DNA from: Prevotella sp.
GTDB taxonomy: Bacteria > Bacteroidota > Bacteroidia > Bacteroidales > Dysgonomonadaceae
Length of the DNA: 59,912 nucleotides
NCBI GenBank assembly: GCA_031285625.1
Contig: JAITVV010000060.1
Span: forward strand, 1-59,912
Direction: 5' to 3'
Below, piece by piece: positions 8,736 through 17,919 of this stretch. The notes beneath the pieces are model-generated. The model was not told the origin of the DNA. It was given only the letters and a program-made list of their open reading frames with translations, and made no database searches. Both the position numbers and the translations under genes were made by a program. The stretch's first letter is position 1. Every line of letters begins with the position of its first letter.

Positions 8736-10223
8736 ATGGATTCAAATCAAAATACATTTATACCTCCGATGGATTGCCAGGGAACCTGCAAAACTCCAAT
8801 CGGATGCACTTGTGCAAAAGCAAACAAGCAAGCCATAGAAATAGCAACAACAGATACTGCAACACCCACCAAAACATGTGGATGCGGTTCAGGAGGAAGT
8901 TGTTCATGCAAATCCGGCGGAGGATGCTCTACCAAATCTGGTGGATGCTGTTCAAAAGGTGGAGGATGCTGTAGCGGAACACATAAACTGGAAGTTTATA
9001 ATTGGCTCGAAGACCTACCTGAAATACTGGGTGAATCTCAGATGGTAGAAGTACAGTTTAAAAACACAAGGAAAGGATATTATTTAAACAGCAATAATAT
9101 TGAACTATTCAAAGGCGATATAGTTGCGGTAGAAGCCTCTCCCGGGCACGATATAGGAGAAGTAACCCTTACCGGTAAACTTGTACAGTTGCAAATGCTG
9201 AAGAATAATTACAGGGGAGAGACCAAACGCATTTATCGCATAGCCAAACAAAACGATATAGAAAAATGGGAAGAAGCTAAAAAGAAAGAACATAAAACAA
9301 TGCTTCGCTCCCGGGAAATAGCAGAAGAACTGAATCTGGCAATGAAGATCAGTGATGTGGAATATCAGGGGGATGGTAACAAAGCTATCTTTTATTATAT
9401 AGCTGATGAACGTGTCGACTTCCGCCAACTGATAAAAGTATATGCCTCCGAATTCCGTGTAAAGATAGAGATGAAACAGATCGGAGCACGTCAGGAAGCA
9501 GGACGCGTAGGAGGAATAGGGCCTTGCGGAAGAGAGCTTTGTTGTTCCAGCTCCATGTCTAATTTTATCTCTGTATCTACTTCGGCAGCCAGATTACAGG
9601 ATATCCCGTTGAATCCTCAAAAACTGGCAGGACAGTGCGGAAAACTGAAATGTTGCCTCAACTTTGAAGTAGACACATATGTAGAAGCACAAAGAACATT
9701 ACCATCCAGAGAGGTTATGCTGGAGACTAAAGACTCTTCTTACTATCACTTTAAGACAGATATCTTGTCCGGAACAATGACCTACTCTACCGATAAATAT
9801 TTTGCAGCTAACCTCATCTCCTTACCTAAAGACCGCGTGTATGAGATTATGCGAATGAATAAACGGGGAGAGAAACCGACTCATCTGACTATAGATAATC
9901 AGGAACAGAATGAAAAAACAACCTCACACGACATTCTGCAAGAAAATATAAACCGCTTCGATAATAACGGAAATAATAACCGCAATAACAAAAAGAAGAA
10001 GTTTGTAAAGAATAAAGGGGAAAATAATCAGAATCAAAACGGGAACAATCAAGGAAACGGTAAACAAGTTACTCTTGCTGCAAACAAGCCTCAACAACAG
10101 GCTGCCGGAAATAATCAGCAAAACCAGAATCCGAATCCAAATAAGAACAATAATAAAAACAGAAATAACAGAAACAGACCAAATAGGAATGGAAAGCCTG
10201 ATCAGAAAAAGCCTGATGCATAA
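8736..10223 (+). CDS. PSP1/RicT-family protein with cysteine-rich head and Asn-rich tail
   Basis: The protein has 495 residues. Residues 1-80 hold 13 cysteines, mostly in Gly/Ser/Cys clusters from 48 to 79. Residues 83-350 are the PSP1 (YaaT/RicT) domain: KLEVYNWLEDLP, RKGYYLNSNNIELFKGDIVAVE, and the hallmark segment with CGRELCC and CGQ/CGKLKCCLNFE spaced about 30 residues apart. In Bacillus, RicT is part of a complex carrying Fe-S clusters that affects RNase Y, and these core cysteines are relevant there. Residues 390-495 are Asn/Gln/Lys/Arg-rich low complexity, probably disordered and possibly RNA-binding (inference). It lies between holB and gldH and overlaps gldH by 8 bases. The extra cysteine-rich head is unusual. 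Confidence 0.8.
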   Translation: MDSNQNTFIPPMDCQGTCKTPIGCTCAKANKQAIEIATTDTATPTKTCGCGSGGSCSCKSGGGCSTKSGGCCSKGGGCCSGTHKLEVYNWLEDLPEILGESQMVEVQFKNTRKGYYLNSNNIELFKGDIVAVEASPGHDIGEVTLTGKLVQLQMLKNNYRGETKRIYRIAKQNDIEKWEEAKKKEHKTMLRSREIAEELNLAMKISDVEYQGDGNKAIFYYIADERVDFRQLIKVYASEFRVKIEMKQIGARQEAGRVGGIGPCGRELCCSSSMSNFISVSTSAARLQDIPLNPQKLAGQCGKLKCCLNFEVDTYVEAQRTLPSREVMLETKDSSYYHFKTDILSGTMTYSTDKYFAANLISLPKDRVYEIMRMNKRGEKPTHLTIDNQEQNEKTTSHDILQENINRFDNNGNNNRNNKKKKFVKNKGENNQNQNGNNQGNGKQVTLAANKPQQQAAGNNQQNQNPNPNKNNNKNRNNRNRPNRNGKPDQKKPDA

Positions 10224-10692
10224 GGCACTCTTTGTTTTATGTAGTGTGCTGTTAATCCTTTTAAATATCTCCTGTGAAAAGCAGGAGATATACTATCATT
10301 TCAATGAACTTAAAAACGCTGAATGGCAACAAAAAGACACGCTCATATTTGATATAGATTCAACATTATTTGAATTAAACAAACCTTACAATTTATCCAT
10401 AGAAGTATCAAATAATGTAAATTATCCGTACCAGAATATATGGTTCTTTATGCAGTCGAATATAGATGCAGACTCAACATATACAGATACTTCAAAAGAA
10501 TTTCAACTGGCCGATGAGTTTGGCAAATGGAATGGCTCCGGATTTGGCTCCATATACCAGTCTTCCTTGTCATTCGGGAAGATTACTTTTAAAGAAAGAC
10601 GTAACCACCGCATCAAATTGGAGCATGGCATGAGAGATGAGCCGTTAAAAGGTATTGAAAAAGTAGGTGTCAGGATCTCTTTAACAGAATAG
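10216..10692 (+). CDS. gldH: Gliding motility lipoprotein GldH
   Basis: This 158-residue lipoprotein is required for gliding in Flavobacterium; it is also kept in non-gliding Bacteroidales with a type IX secretion system. The signal peptide ends in the lipobox LNISC with Cys20. The body shows the family pattern: YYHFNELKNAEWQQKDTLIF, then DYPYQN-like NYPYQNIWFFMQS, LADEFGKWNGSGFGSIYQ and HGMRDEPLKGIEKVGVRI. The ATG at 10216 is chosen because it places the signal peptide at the N-terminus. An ATG at 10189 is possible; one at 10075 would give an unlikely 47-residue basic extension. It overlaps the preceding gene by 8 bases, suggesting coupled translation. Confidence 0.85.
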   Translation: MHKALFVLCSVLLILLNISCEKQEIYYHFNELKNAEWQQKDTLIFDIDSTLFELNKPYNLSIEVSNNVNYPYQNIWFFMQSNIDADSTYTDTSKEFQLADEFGKWNGSGFGSIYQSSLSFGKITFKERRNHRIKLEHGMRDEPLKGIEKVGVRISLTE

Positions 10693-11292
10693 TCAAAAAT
10701 CCAGTTTTAATTGTCTCTCTGTCAGGTTAAAAGTCAATCTGTGATAAGGAGTTACACCATAGTCTTTTATTGCTGTACGATGTTTCTTTGTAGGATAACC
10801 CTTATTATGATCCCAGTCGTAAAGCGGATATTCTTCGTGTAGCTTTAGCATATAATCATCTCGGTATGTCTTCGCCAAAACAGATGCCGCCGCAATGGGT
10901 AATAGCTTACCATCCCCTTTGACAACACAAGTGTGTGGTATATCTTCATACTTCTTAAAACGATTGCCGTCTATCAGTAAGTGCTGAGGGCGTATCTTTA
11001 AAGCAGCCACAGCCCGTTGCATAGCCAGAAAAGAAGCATTGAGTATATTTACCTTATCTATCTCCTTATGATCTACAATACCTACTGCCCAGGCCACAGC
11101 CTTTTCTTCTATTATAGGACGCAGCAGATATCTTTCTTTCTCAGTTAATTGTTTCGAGTCGTTCAGTTCTTCACATTCAAAGTCCTTAGGCAATACAACA
11201 GCAGCAGCAAATACAGGACCAGCCAGACATCCTCTGCCGGCTTCATCGCAACCGGCTTCTATCAGCTCAGGGTATAAACAAAGTTCTAGCAT
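10693..11292 (-). CDS. rnhB: Ribonuclease HII
   Basis: The 199-residue enzyme cuts RNA in RNA-DNA hybrids and removes misincorporated ribonucleotides. The active-site acids are D16 and E17 in [15 protein letters not shown]108 in LLIDGNRF and D127 in VKGDGK. The C-terminal HKxGYPTKKH motif is present as [10 protein letters not shown]. The ATG at 11292 shares one base with the TGA of the upstream phosphoesterase gene (TGATG), which points to translational coupling; a GTG three bases earlier is the alternative. Its stop abuts the gldH stop tail to tail with no gap. Confidence 0.95.
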   Translation of the reverse strand: MLELCLYPELIEAGCDEAGRGCLAGPVFAAAVVLPKDFECEELNDSKQLTEKERYLLRPIIEEKAVAWAVGIVDHKEIDKVNILNASFLAMQRAVAALKIRPQHLLIDGNRFKKYEDIPHTCVVKGDGKLLPIAAASVLAKTYRDDYMLKLHEEYPLYDWDHNKGYPTKKHRTAIKDYGVTPYHRLTFNLTERQLKLDF

Positions 11293-12536
11293 CACTTAAA
11301 TTTAATATACAGATTATTATCAGCCGGATAGAAATCCAGTTCAATATCATTTAAATCCATAGGGCTATCCATCGATCTGGATAATTTCTCTATCGAGGCT
11401 TTTAGCTTATCATCAGCCTTCTCGTCCCCATAGGCATGCATTATAAATATTTGCCCCAATACATCGGCAAATTGCATAAGAGTTTCATTTGGCATATCAT
11501 ATCCCAATCCTTTCAGCTTTCCAACTGCCAACCGGGTAGACAATTCAAGCATCCGTTGCTTATCTTCTTCGGCCAAATTTGGTTTTGCAGGCACAGCTAC
11601 CACATTTTTCGTTTCTATACTCATTCCTTCCTTATCCACTTTTACAAAACGGTAAGAGAATGGGTAAGCCGATAATGTTCCGGTTTCTATATCATATATT
11701 ATGTTGCCGTTCTCTGATGTAAAAGCAGTTATATCATTTGAATGAAAGTGCCCGGTAAAAACAGATTTCATGCCTTTATCCGCAAACAGATTTGCAAGCC
11801 TCTTCCACTCATCTACCAGATAATTCTTAAAAATGACCGACTGATACATTATATGCTCTGTTAATCCCCAATGCATCATACCTATTACTTGTTTATTCTG
11901 CTTCTTTGCCTCATCTAAAACATCAACAATCCACTTTTCAGTTTCGGGTAATATCCTTCCTGCGGTTATACTGCCAGTTGTATATTCTTTATAACGTGCA
12001 GCATCTATTGCCAACAGCCATGTATCGTTATTCAATTCAGCCAGATAACTTAGTGATCCTGTGTCTCGCCTCAAAGCAGTTCCATAACCGCACTCTTTGT
12101 ACAAAGAAGTAAATTCATCAGGTGATATATTAGCTACAGGTAACTTCCTATCCTTTTTAAATTCAACTGCATTAGGCATATTTATATCATGATTCCCGGG
12201 AATGACATATACCTTTACTCCCTTATTTTGCAAAGATCTCAGTTTTTCCACAAAGTCCAGATGGCTTTGTTTCTCTCCATCCTTTGTAATATCCCCGCAG
12301 ACCAAAAGAATTTGTATCTCACTTTCCAGATAATCTTCCAGCACCTGATCAAGAACGGCAGGAGTATACTTTACATTTTTGCCACTTGTAAGTATATATT
12401 CATTCAGTGCAGACCCATCGTCCATCAATTTTTCAGACAGGTAGTGTGTATCTGTAATTACGCCTATTCTTAAAGGCTCATTTGCAAAAAGACAAGTCGA
12501 AATGAAAAAGAGTATGTTAAGTAATATGTATTTCAC
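11292..12536 (-). CDS. Secreted calcineurin-like metallophosphoesterase
   Basis: The protein has 414 residues and starts with GTG, placed directly before a signal peptide that ends near LFA (residue 18). It carries the metallophosphoesterase motifs in order: GVITDTH (25-31), GDITKDG near 80, PGNHDIN near 118, and GHFHSND near 250, which supply the dinuclear metal site. Substrate cannot be read from the sequence; periplasmic phosphodiesters or nucleotides are possible. It is the upstream gene of a two-gene unit with rnhB. On the minus strand a TACTTTTG box (12559-12566) lies 22 bases upstream. Confidence 0.8.
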   Translation of the reverse strand: MKYILLNILFFISTCLFANEPLRIGVITDTHYLSEKLMDDGSALNEYILTSGKNVKYTPAVLDQVLEDYLESEIQILLVCGDITKDGEKQSHLDFVEKLRSLQNKGVKVYVIPGNHDINMPNAVEFKKDRKLPVANISPDEFTSLYKECGYGTALRRDTGSLSYLAELNNDTWLLAIDAARYKEYTTGSITAGRILPETEKWIVDVLDEAKKQNKQVIGMMHWGLTEHIMYQSVIFKNYLVDEWKRLANLFADKGMKSVFTGHFHSNDITAFTSENGNIIYDIETGTLSAYPFSYRFVKVDKEGMSIETKNVVAVPAKPNLAEEDKQRMLELSTRLAVGKLKGLGYDMPNETLMQFADVLGQIFIMHAYGDEKADDKLKASIEKLSRSMDSPMDLNDIELDFYPADNNLYIKFK

Positions 12537-12558
12537 TATTTTTTCTTTTTGTTATCAA

Positions 12559-12566
12559 CAAAAGTA
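12559..12566 (-). promoter_or_regulatory. Candidate -7 element TACTTTTG for phosphoesterase-rnhB
   Basis: On the minus strand TACTTTTG fits TAnnTTTG and sits 22 bases before the GTG start. A plus-strand TATTTTTG for the divergent gene lies only 25 bases away, so the two promoters would be packed back to back. No clear -33 box is seen. Confidence 0.4.
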
Positions 12567-12591
12567 AAGTATTTATTCTAGTTATTATTTC

Positions 12592-12599
12592 TATTTTTG
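12592..12599 (+). promoter_or_regulatory. Candidate -7 element TATTTTTG for the DUF187 gene
   Basis: TATTTTTG fits TAnnTTTG and lies 25 bases before the ATG at 12625. The -33 box is not evident. Confidence 0.45.
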
Positions 12600-12624
12600 C
12601 AGATACATATTAAATAATGTTACA

Positions 12625-14175
12625 ATGAAGAGGAACAAAGCCCATCTTTTATTTATAATTACAACTTTTATAATTCTTCTCTCATCCTGTGGTTCACAGA
12701 AACAGCGCGTCACTTTTTCCGATATAGCCCATCCCAAAAGGGAGTTTCGCGGAGCGTGGCTGAGTACTGCATGGCAATCAAGATATAAGACCATGAATTC
12801 ATCCCAGATGAAGTCATATTTTGTTAATATACTCGATCAGATGCAGGCTGACGGTATTAATGCTGTTATCTTTCAGGCACGGCCTTACGCAGATGCCTTC
12901 TACAAATCGGAACTCGAGCCTTGGAGCGCGTTCCTGACAGGGACACAGGGAAAAGCCCCGGACAACAGATTCGATCCCTTAGCATTTCTGGTTGAGGAAT
13001 GTCATAAAAGGAATATGGAACTACATGCATGGCTCAATCCTTACCGTGTATCGGCAAGTGCCAGTGATATATTTGCCCAAAACCACATCTATAGGAGATA
13101 TCCCGAACGTTTTTTAAAATATGATGGGAAAGTATATTTTGATCCCGGTATTCCTGCAAACAGACGATTTATCTGTGATGTAGTGAAAGATATAATTATA
13201 CGCTACAATGTAGATGCTATTCACATGGATGACTATTTCTACCCTTACCCTGTAGCGGGACAAGCGTTTCCTGATGACAGAAGCTTTAATACTTATGCAC
13301 AGCAACAGGGATTCTCACAAAATCAACGCGCCGACTGGCGCCGCAACAATGTAAACATGCTGATACAGGATATCAAGCATACTATATCGACAACTAAACC
13401 ATGGGTAAGATTCGGAATCAGCCCTTTTGGCATCTATCGTAACAAAAGAAGTACTCCTGATGGCTCGGGTAGTGAAACAAACGGATTACAGAACTATGAT
13501 GACCTGTATGCAGATGTAAAACTATGGGTAAAAAAAGGATGGATAGATTATAATATGCCACAGATATATTGGGAGATCGGGCATAAAGCAGCAGACTATA
13601 AAACACTGATAGAATGGTGGGCTAATAATAATTTTGAACAACCATTATATATTGGCCAGGATATAAAGCGAACAATGGATGCTACAACAAAACCATCCGG
13701 TGATAATCAGTTATCTGATAAAATGTTATTATCCCGGAGTTTTAATACTGTTCATGGAAACTGTTTCTGGCCGGCTTATGAACTTCTGGATAACTATAAA
13801 GGGATAGCTAATCGTCTGCAAACAAATTACCATAAATATCCTGCTCTGATCCCTGCATACACACATATGCATAAGAAAAGCCCGAAGAAAATTGATAACT
13901 TGCAGGAATCGTATACCTCTACTACCCATACATTACGCTGGGATAGTAAGTCTGATAAATATGATCCTGAAACTGCCCAGTATTATGTAGTGTACCGCTT
14001 TGCAAAAGGAGAAAAGGAAAATCTGGATAATGCCCAGAATATTGTTTCTATAACCAGAGAAAAAAGTATTAACCTACCTTATGAAGGCGGAGTAAAAGAG
14101 TATAAATATGTAGTTACAGCAGTAGATGCTTTCCATAATGAATCGAAAGGAAAATCGAAGAAAATAAAGTTATGA
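12625..14175 (+). CDS. DUF187/GHL10-family glycoside hydrolase-like lipoprotein
   Basis: The 516-residue lipoprotein has its lipobox LLSSC at Cys22. Residues 38-370 match the YngK/DUF187 (GHL10) TIM-barrel family: FRGAWLSTAWQSRY, GINAVIFQARPYADAFY, EPWSAFLTG, LHAWLNPYRVS, VDAIHMDDYFYPYP and a late YNMPQIYWEIGH. The acids in HMDDYFYPYP and near YWEIGH are likely catalytic or structural. Residues 415-515 look like a fibronectin type III domain. Members are thought to act on cell-wall or other glycans, but the substrate is not settled. It is probably on the outer face of a membrane and is transcribed divergently from the phosphoesterase. Confidence 0.8.
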   Translation: MKRNKAHLLFIITTFIILLSSCGSQKQRVTFSDIAHPKREFRGAWLSTAWQSRYKTMNSSQMKSYFVNILDQMQADGINAVIFQARPYADAFYKSELEPWSAFLTGTQGKAPDNRFDPLAFLVEECHKRNMELHAWLNPYRVSASASDIFAQNHIYRRYPERFLKYDGKVYFDPGIPANRRFICDVVKDIIIRYNVDAIHMDDYFYPYPVAGQAFPDDRSFNTYAQQQGFSQNQRADWRRNNVNMLIQDIKHTISTTKPWVRFGISPFGIYRNKRSTPDGSGSETNGLQNYDDLYADVKLWVKKGWIDYNMPQIYWEIGHKAADYKTLIEWWANNNFEQPLYIGQDIKRTMDATTKPSGDNQLSDKMLLSRSFNTVHGNCFWPAYELLDNYKGIANRLQTNYHKYPALIPAYTHMHKKSPKKIDNLQESYTSTTHTLRWDSKSDKYDPETAQYYVVYRFAKGEKENLDNAQNIVSITREKSINLPYEGGVKEYKYVVTAVDAFHNESKGKSKKIKL

Positions 14176-14224
14176 GAGGTAAAAATATTTATCTATTGTA
14201 GAGACAGTAAGTTGTAAGCATGAT

Positions 14225-14276
14225 AAAAGGTAACACAAAAAATGAATAGAAAAGCTGTCACCTTTGTCACTTTTTA
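14225..14276 (+). repeat. AAAAGTAACA-family intergenic inverted repeat, copy A
   Basis: The left arm AAAAGGTAACA is followed after about 17 bases by GCTGTCACCTTTGTCACTTTTTAG. The arms are mutually complementary, and the right arm matches the right arms of copies B, C and D. It ends 19 bases before the ATG at 14295. A partial GTAGAGAC element lies just upstream at 14198-14205. Confidence 0.65.
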
Positions 14277-14294
14277 GTTAAAATCGTATTTAGA

Positions 14295-14825
14295 ATGATT
14301 GTACCGGAATATATAAAACCATTGTTATCTGATATTCATACCGAACAGGAATGTCTGACTAAAGCAATATTGAATATAGGTGACTCCAACCGTTTTCATG
14401 TATTGCATAATGGTGTTGTGGAGCCCATTCTGGACGATCTTTATATTTGCCCTGAAGATAATGATTACCTGAGGGTACTTTTACAACCTGTAGATAATGA
14501 CTCTCTATATGAGGTTTATGATGGTAGGCTTTATGGATATGATAATATGTTCTGTGACGAATATCCTGAGTCACAGCTTCCTCTAAAACAACTGGAACTG
14601 AATGGTTCTACTGTGTTTTCGGGGGATATAACACTCGGATACAATATCGACTATGAGGATGAGAAGGATTATTTTCCTATTGATGAGAACGGTATGGTTG
14701 AGGTGATGAACCGGACTGAGAAAATTTCATGGGAGCAAGTAAAGGAAGAAGGTTATGACTATATTCATATCTCCTTTGTAAATGAAAAAGGAGATTCTGT
14801 ATTTGTAGATTTTGAACTGGCTTAG
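14295..14825 (+). CDS. Uncharacterised acidic cytoplasmic protein
   Basis: I do not recognise this 176-residue protein. It has no signal peptide or membrane segment, is rich in Asp and Glu, and has a beta-rich pattern in the second half (STVFSGDITLGYNIDY, YDYIHISFVNEKGDSVFVDFE). It starts just after repeat copy A and is 30 bases upstream of a lipoprotein gene on the same strand, so the two may be co-transcribed. Small acidic proteins beside exported ones are sometimes immunity or chaperone-like proteins; nothing here decides it. Confidence 0.6.
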   Translation: MIVPEYIKPLLSDIHTEQECLTKAILNIGDSNRFHVLHNGVVEPILDDLYICPEDNDYLRVLLQPVDNDSLYEVYDGRLYGYDNMFCDEYPESQLPLKQLELNGSTVFSGDITLGYNIDYEDEKDYFPIDENGMVEVMNRTEKISWEQVKEEGYDYIHISFVNEKGDSVFVDFELA

Positions 14826-14855
14826 AAAATATATACATCAAATAAAATAGAGACA

Positions 14856-15560
14856 ATGAAAAATATAATCTTAACACTTCTGTTTATCGGACTGTTCGTT
14901 AGTTGTACCGAAAAAAAATCACCCATAATTCATGATGACGAACAAGCAAATAACCTGACAATGGATAGCCTGTTGGAAGATACAACGAAAGTCCTGAATG
15001 TAGATTTACCTACATTAATTGACTCAGTCAATCAGATTTTAGTTCATGAAATACGTATTTCAAGCGGAAAAGGGCGCGACTTGTCTTTCTCTTCGAAGAA
15101 ATCAGGAGACTATTACGGGGTAGGATCAGGTTTAATAAATTTAATTTTTGAAGACGTAAAAAATAATAAGTCATATCTACTCACGAATAATCAGCTGCAG
15201 ATATCATCATATGAAGTATGCAGCCGTTTAAAAGTAAAAATTGGAAAAGCTTACATTCTATTTCGTGTAATTGATAAGGATTACAATAATGATGGCGTTT
15301 TGGATGGTAGAGATACACAAGGCTTATATATAAGCAATCTTGACGGAACATCTTTCTCTAAGATAACAAAAGATAACGAGATGCTAAGAAATGGAGAATG
15401 GATGTATCCGTTAAACCGATATTATTTCAGGACTACCGAAGACTCTGATAAAAACGGATATTTTGACTTTAAAGACAAGATACATTATTACTATATACAA
15501 TTTGAAGAACAAGGCTATCAAGTGATGGAATATAATCCATTGGAAATGCTTAATAAATAA
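14856..15560 (+). CDS. Lipoprotein with two EF-hand-like calcium loops
   Basis: The 234-residue protein has a lipobox ending at Cys17 (GLFVSC). The family is unknown to me. Two loops fit the calcium pattern DxDxDGxxDxxD: residues 142-153 (DYNNDGVLDGRD) and 196-207 (DSDKNGYFDFKD). Similar loops occur in dockerins and in surface proteins. Each loop is followed by a beta-like stretch (GLYISNLDGTSFSKIT, HYYYIQFEEQG), which hints at a repeated unit. It lies 30 bases after the acidic-protein gene and 6 bases before the RNA methyltransferase gene. Confidence 0.65.
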   Translation: MKNIILTLLFIGLFVSCTEKKSPIIHDDEQANNLTMDSLLEDTTKVLNVDLPTLIDSVNQILVHEIRISSGKGRDLSFSSKKSGDYYGVGSGLINLIFEDVKNNKSYLLTNNQLQISSYEVCSRLKVKIGKAYILFRVIDKDYNNDGVLDGRDTQGLYISNLDGTSFSKITKDNEMLRNGEWMYPLNRYYFRTTEDSDKNGYFDFKDKIHYYYIQFEEQGYQVMEYNPLEMLNK

Positions 15561-15566
15561 GAAAGA

Positions 15567-16721
15567 ATGGCAAGAGAATTTAAGATGATAGCCAAGACAA
15601 TGGCCGGGTTAGAAGATGTTTTGGCAGAAGAACTGATAGGTTTAGGCGCAAATAATCTGGAACTCGGGAAACGCATGGTTTCTTTTGAAGGGGATCTGTC
15701 ATTAATGTATAAGGCAAATATACATTGTCGTACAGCCCTACGGATACTTCGTCCTGTTTATGAATTCAGAGCTAAAACTACTGACGAAATATATAAAAAG
15801 GTAAAGGCCATGAACTGGTTTGAGCATCTGAACGAAAATAGTACATTCGCCATAGATGCAATTACTTTTTCCGATTATTTTACCCATTCCAAATTCGTAG
15901 CATACAGGGTAAAAGATGCTATAGCGGACTACTTTATGCAAAAGACAGAAAAGCGACCATCTGTAGACACACAGAATCCTGACTTACTGATCAATTTCCA
16001 TATTGCCCACGACAAGTGTACATTGTCATTCGACAGTTCCGGAGAATCGTTGCACAAAAGAGGATACCGCATTGCACAAACCGAGGCTCCCCTAAACGAA
16101 GTACTGGCTGCCGGAATGATATTGAAAACCGGCTGGCGTGGAGGGTCTGGCTTCGTAGACCCCATGTGTGGTTCAGGAACACTACTGATAGAAGCTGCAA
16201 TGATAGCAATGAATGTGCCTCCAGGAATTTACAGGCAGAACTTTGCATTTGAGAAATGGGAAAACTTCAATGCAGACCTATTTGAAACCATATATAATGA
16301 CGATAGCGGAGAGCGTGAATTTACTCATAAGATATATGGCTCGGATATCTCATCCGAGGCTATTGATATAGCGGCAAAAAATATAAAAAATGCAGGATTG
16401 GAGAAATGTATTAATCTGAAAGTGATGCCTTTTGAGAAATACACAGAAGCCCCTGCCGAAAAAGGTATATTAGTGACAAATCCTCCATACGGCGAACGTA
16501 TAAAACCAGAAGATTTGATGGGTCTATACGAAAGTATAGGAGAACGGCTGAAACATGTATTTATGGGGTATTCTGCATGGATATTAAGCTATAAAAAGGA
16601 GTGCTTCGACAAGATAGGATTGAAACCATCCAAGAAGATACAGTTAGTTAACGGATCGCTACAATGCGAATTCCGTAAATATGATATATTCGCGGGGAAG
16701 AAGTACCCTAAAGAAAAATAG
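15567..16721 (+). CDS. RlmL-type THUMP-domain RNA methyltransferase
   Basis: The 384-residue class I SAM methyltransferase carries an N-terminal THUMP domain (about 1-150). The SAM site is FVDPMCGSGTLLIEAA near 190-205. The catalytic TNPPYGER (near 305-312) is the (N/D)PP(Y/F) motif used for N2-guanine or N6-adenine methylation. It corresponds to the RlmL half of E. coli RlmKL, which makes m2G2445 of 23S rRNA, and lacks the RlmK half; this stand-alone form (YpsC-like) is common. 23S rRNA is the most likely target. It starts 6 bases after the lipoprotein gene. Confidence 0.85.
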   Translation: MAREFKMIAKTMAGLEDVLAEELIGLGANNLELGKRMVSFEGDLSLMYKANIHCRTALRILRPVYEFRAKTTDEIYKKVKAMNWFEHLNENSTFAIDAITFSDYFTHSKFVAYRVKDAIADYFMQKTEKRPSVDTQNPDLLINFHIAHDKCTLSFDSSGESLHKRGYRIAQTEAPLNEVLAAGMILKTGWRGGSGFVDPMCGSGTLLIEAAMIAMNVPPGIYRQNFAFEKWENFNADLFETIYNDDSGEREFTHKIYGSDISSEAIDIAAKNIKNAGLEKCINLKVMPFEKYTEAPAEKGILVTNPPYGERIKPEDLMGLYESIGERLKHVFMGYSAWILSYKKECFDKIGLKPSKKIQLVNGSLQCEFRKYDIFAGKKYPKEK

Positions 16722-16831
16722 AGACTACTAGCTCATATACAAAAAACTCATACAGCATGAATTATAATTCATAACTAATTCCTTATATTTGCTGTCTGTT
16801 TTGATTATTAATTTATTCTATATCAATAAAA

Positions 16832-17839
16832 ATGAGAATTGCTATTGTTGGCACAAGTGGTGCTGTAGGTCAGGAATTTCTTAGAGTTCTTGATGAACGA
16901 AATTTTCCTATTGAGGAATTAGTGTTATTCGGGTCTGCCAGAAGTGCAGGCAACGTATATACATTTCGTGATAAACAGTATACAGTCAAGGAATTGAAGC
17001 ATAACGACGATTTTAAAGATATAGATATCGCTTTTGCTTCTGCTGGGGGAAGTGTATCTGTCGAATTTGCCGATACCATTACAAAACATGGTGCAATAAT
17101 GATAGATAACTCAAGTGCATTTCGTATGGACAAGGACGTTCCTCTTGTAGTACCAGAAGTAAATGGAGAAGATGCAAAAATACGTCCCAAAGGCATTATT
17201 GCCAATCCCAACTGCTCTACAATACAAATGGTGGTAGCAATGGACGTGATCGAAAAAATATCGCATATTAAACGTGCTCATGTAGCTACTTATCAAGCTG
17301 CATCAGGAGCAGGAGCTGCCGGTATGGACGAGTTGATCAACCAGTTTAAGCAAATAGCATATAATAATGATGTGACTGTAGAAAAATTTGCATACCAACT
17401 GGCATATAATGTCATACCTCAGATTGATGTTTTCACAGATAACGGATATACAAAAGAGGAGCTGAAAATGTATAACGAAACACGTAAAATTATGCACTCT
17501 GATATCCAGGTTAGTGCAACGTGTATACGTGTGCCCGTTCTACGTTCACACTCGGAGGCTATCTGGGTAGAAACAGAAAGGCCTGTATTACCTCAAGAAG
17601 CACGTGAAGCTTTTGCTAAAGCAGATGGAATCGTTCTACAGGACAATCCGGCTGAAAAAGATTATCCTATGCCTCTGTTTGTTGCCGGTCATGATCCGGT
17701 ATATGTAGGTCGTATACGCGAAGATATTGCCAATCCGAACGGACTGACATTCTGGGTAGTTGCAGACCAAATCAAGAAGGGCGCCGCCTTGAATGCCGTA
17801 CAGATAGCGGAATATTTGATCAAAGAAAAAGCTATTTAA
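16832..17839 (+). CDS. asd: Aspartate-semialdehyde dehydrogenase
   Basis: The 335-residue NADPH enzyme reduces aspartyl phosphate to aspartate semialdehyde, the branch point to lysine, diaminopimelate, threonine and methionine. The cofactor motif GTSGAVGQ is at 7-14. The nucleophile is C128 in NPNCSTIQ. The later conserved segments [16 protein letters not shown] and [17 protein letters not shown] are present, with the catalytic His in RSHSEA. Length is normal. No lysine riboswitch or leader peptide fits in the 110-base upstream gap. The tRNA-Ser promoter follows directly downstream. Confidence 0.95.
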   Translation: MRIAIVGTSGAVGQEFLRVLDERNFPIEELVLFGSARSAGNVYTFRDKQYTVKELKHNDDFKDIDIAFASAGGSVSVEFADTITKHGAIMIDNSSAFRMDKDVPLVVPEVNGEDAKIRPKGIIANPNCSTIQMVVAMDVIEKISHIKRAHVATYQAASGAGAAGMDELINQFKQIAYNNDVTVEKFAYQLAYNVIPQIDVFTDNGYTKEELKMYNETRKIMHSDIQVSATCIRVPVLRSHSEAIWVETERPVLPQEAREAFAKADGIVLQDNPAEKDYPMPLFVAGHDPVYVGRIREDIANPNGLTFWVVADQIKKGAALNAVQIAEYLIKEKAI

Positions 17840-17850
17840 TAGAGAAACTG

Positions 17851-17881
17851 TTTGTATAATCAAAACAAACAATTATATTTG
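17851..17881 (+). promoter_or_regulatory. Promoter of tRNA-Ser: TTTG-N19-TATATTTG
   Basis: TTTG (17851-17854) and TATATTTG (17874-17881) are spaced by 19 bases. This is the full Bacteroidota sigma-70-type pattern (TTTG near -33, TAnnTTTG near -7) and the clearest promoter in the window. It sits 38 bases before the mature tRNA 5' end. Confidence 0.75.
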
Positions 17882-17919
17882 CATCGCAATTGGCAAAACA
17901 TAGCCTTTTTGCGATTTCA

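Noticed and set aside
8708-8974. A Cys/Arg-rich open frame overlapping the head of the RicT-like gene
   Set aside because: It is an out-of-frame shadow of the Gly/Cys-coding repeats; it stops within the real gene and has no protein character of its own.
10075-10215. A longer GldH start inside the upstream gene
   Set aside because: It would place 47 basic residues before the signal peptide. The ATG at 10216 gives a normal lipoprotein signal.
16722-16831. A lysine riboswitch upstream of asd
   Set aside because: The gap is only 110 bases and shows no matching helices or conserved segments.
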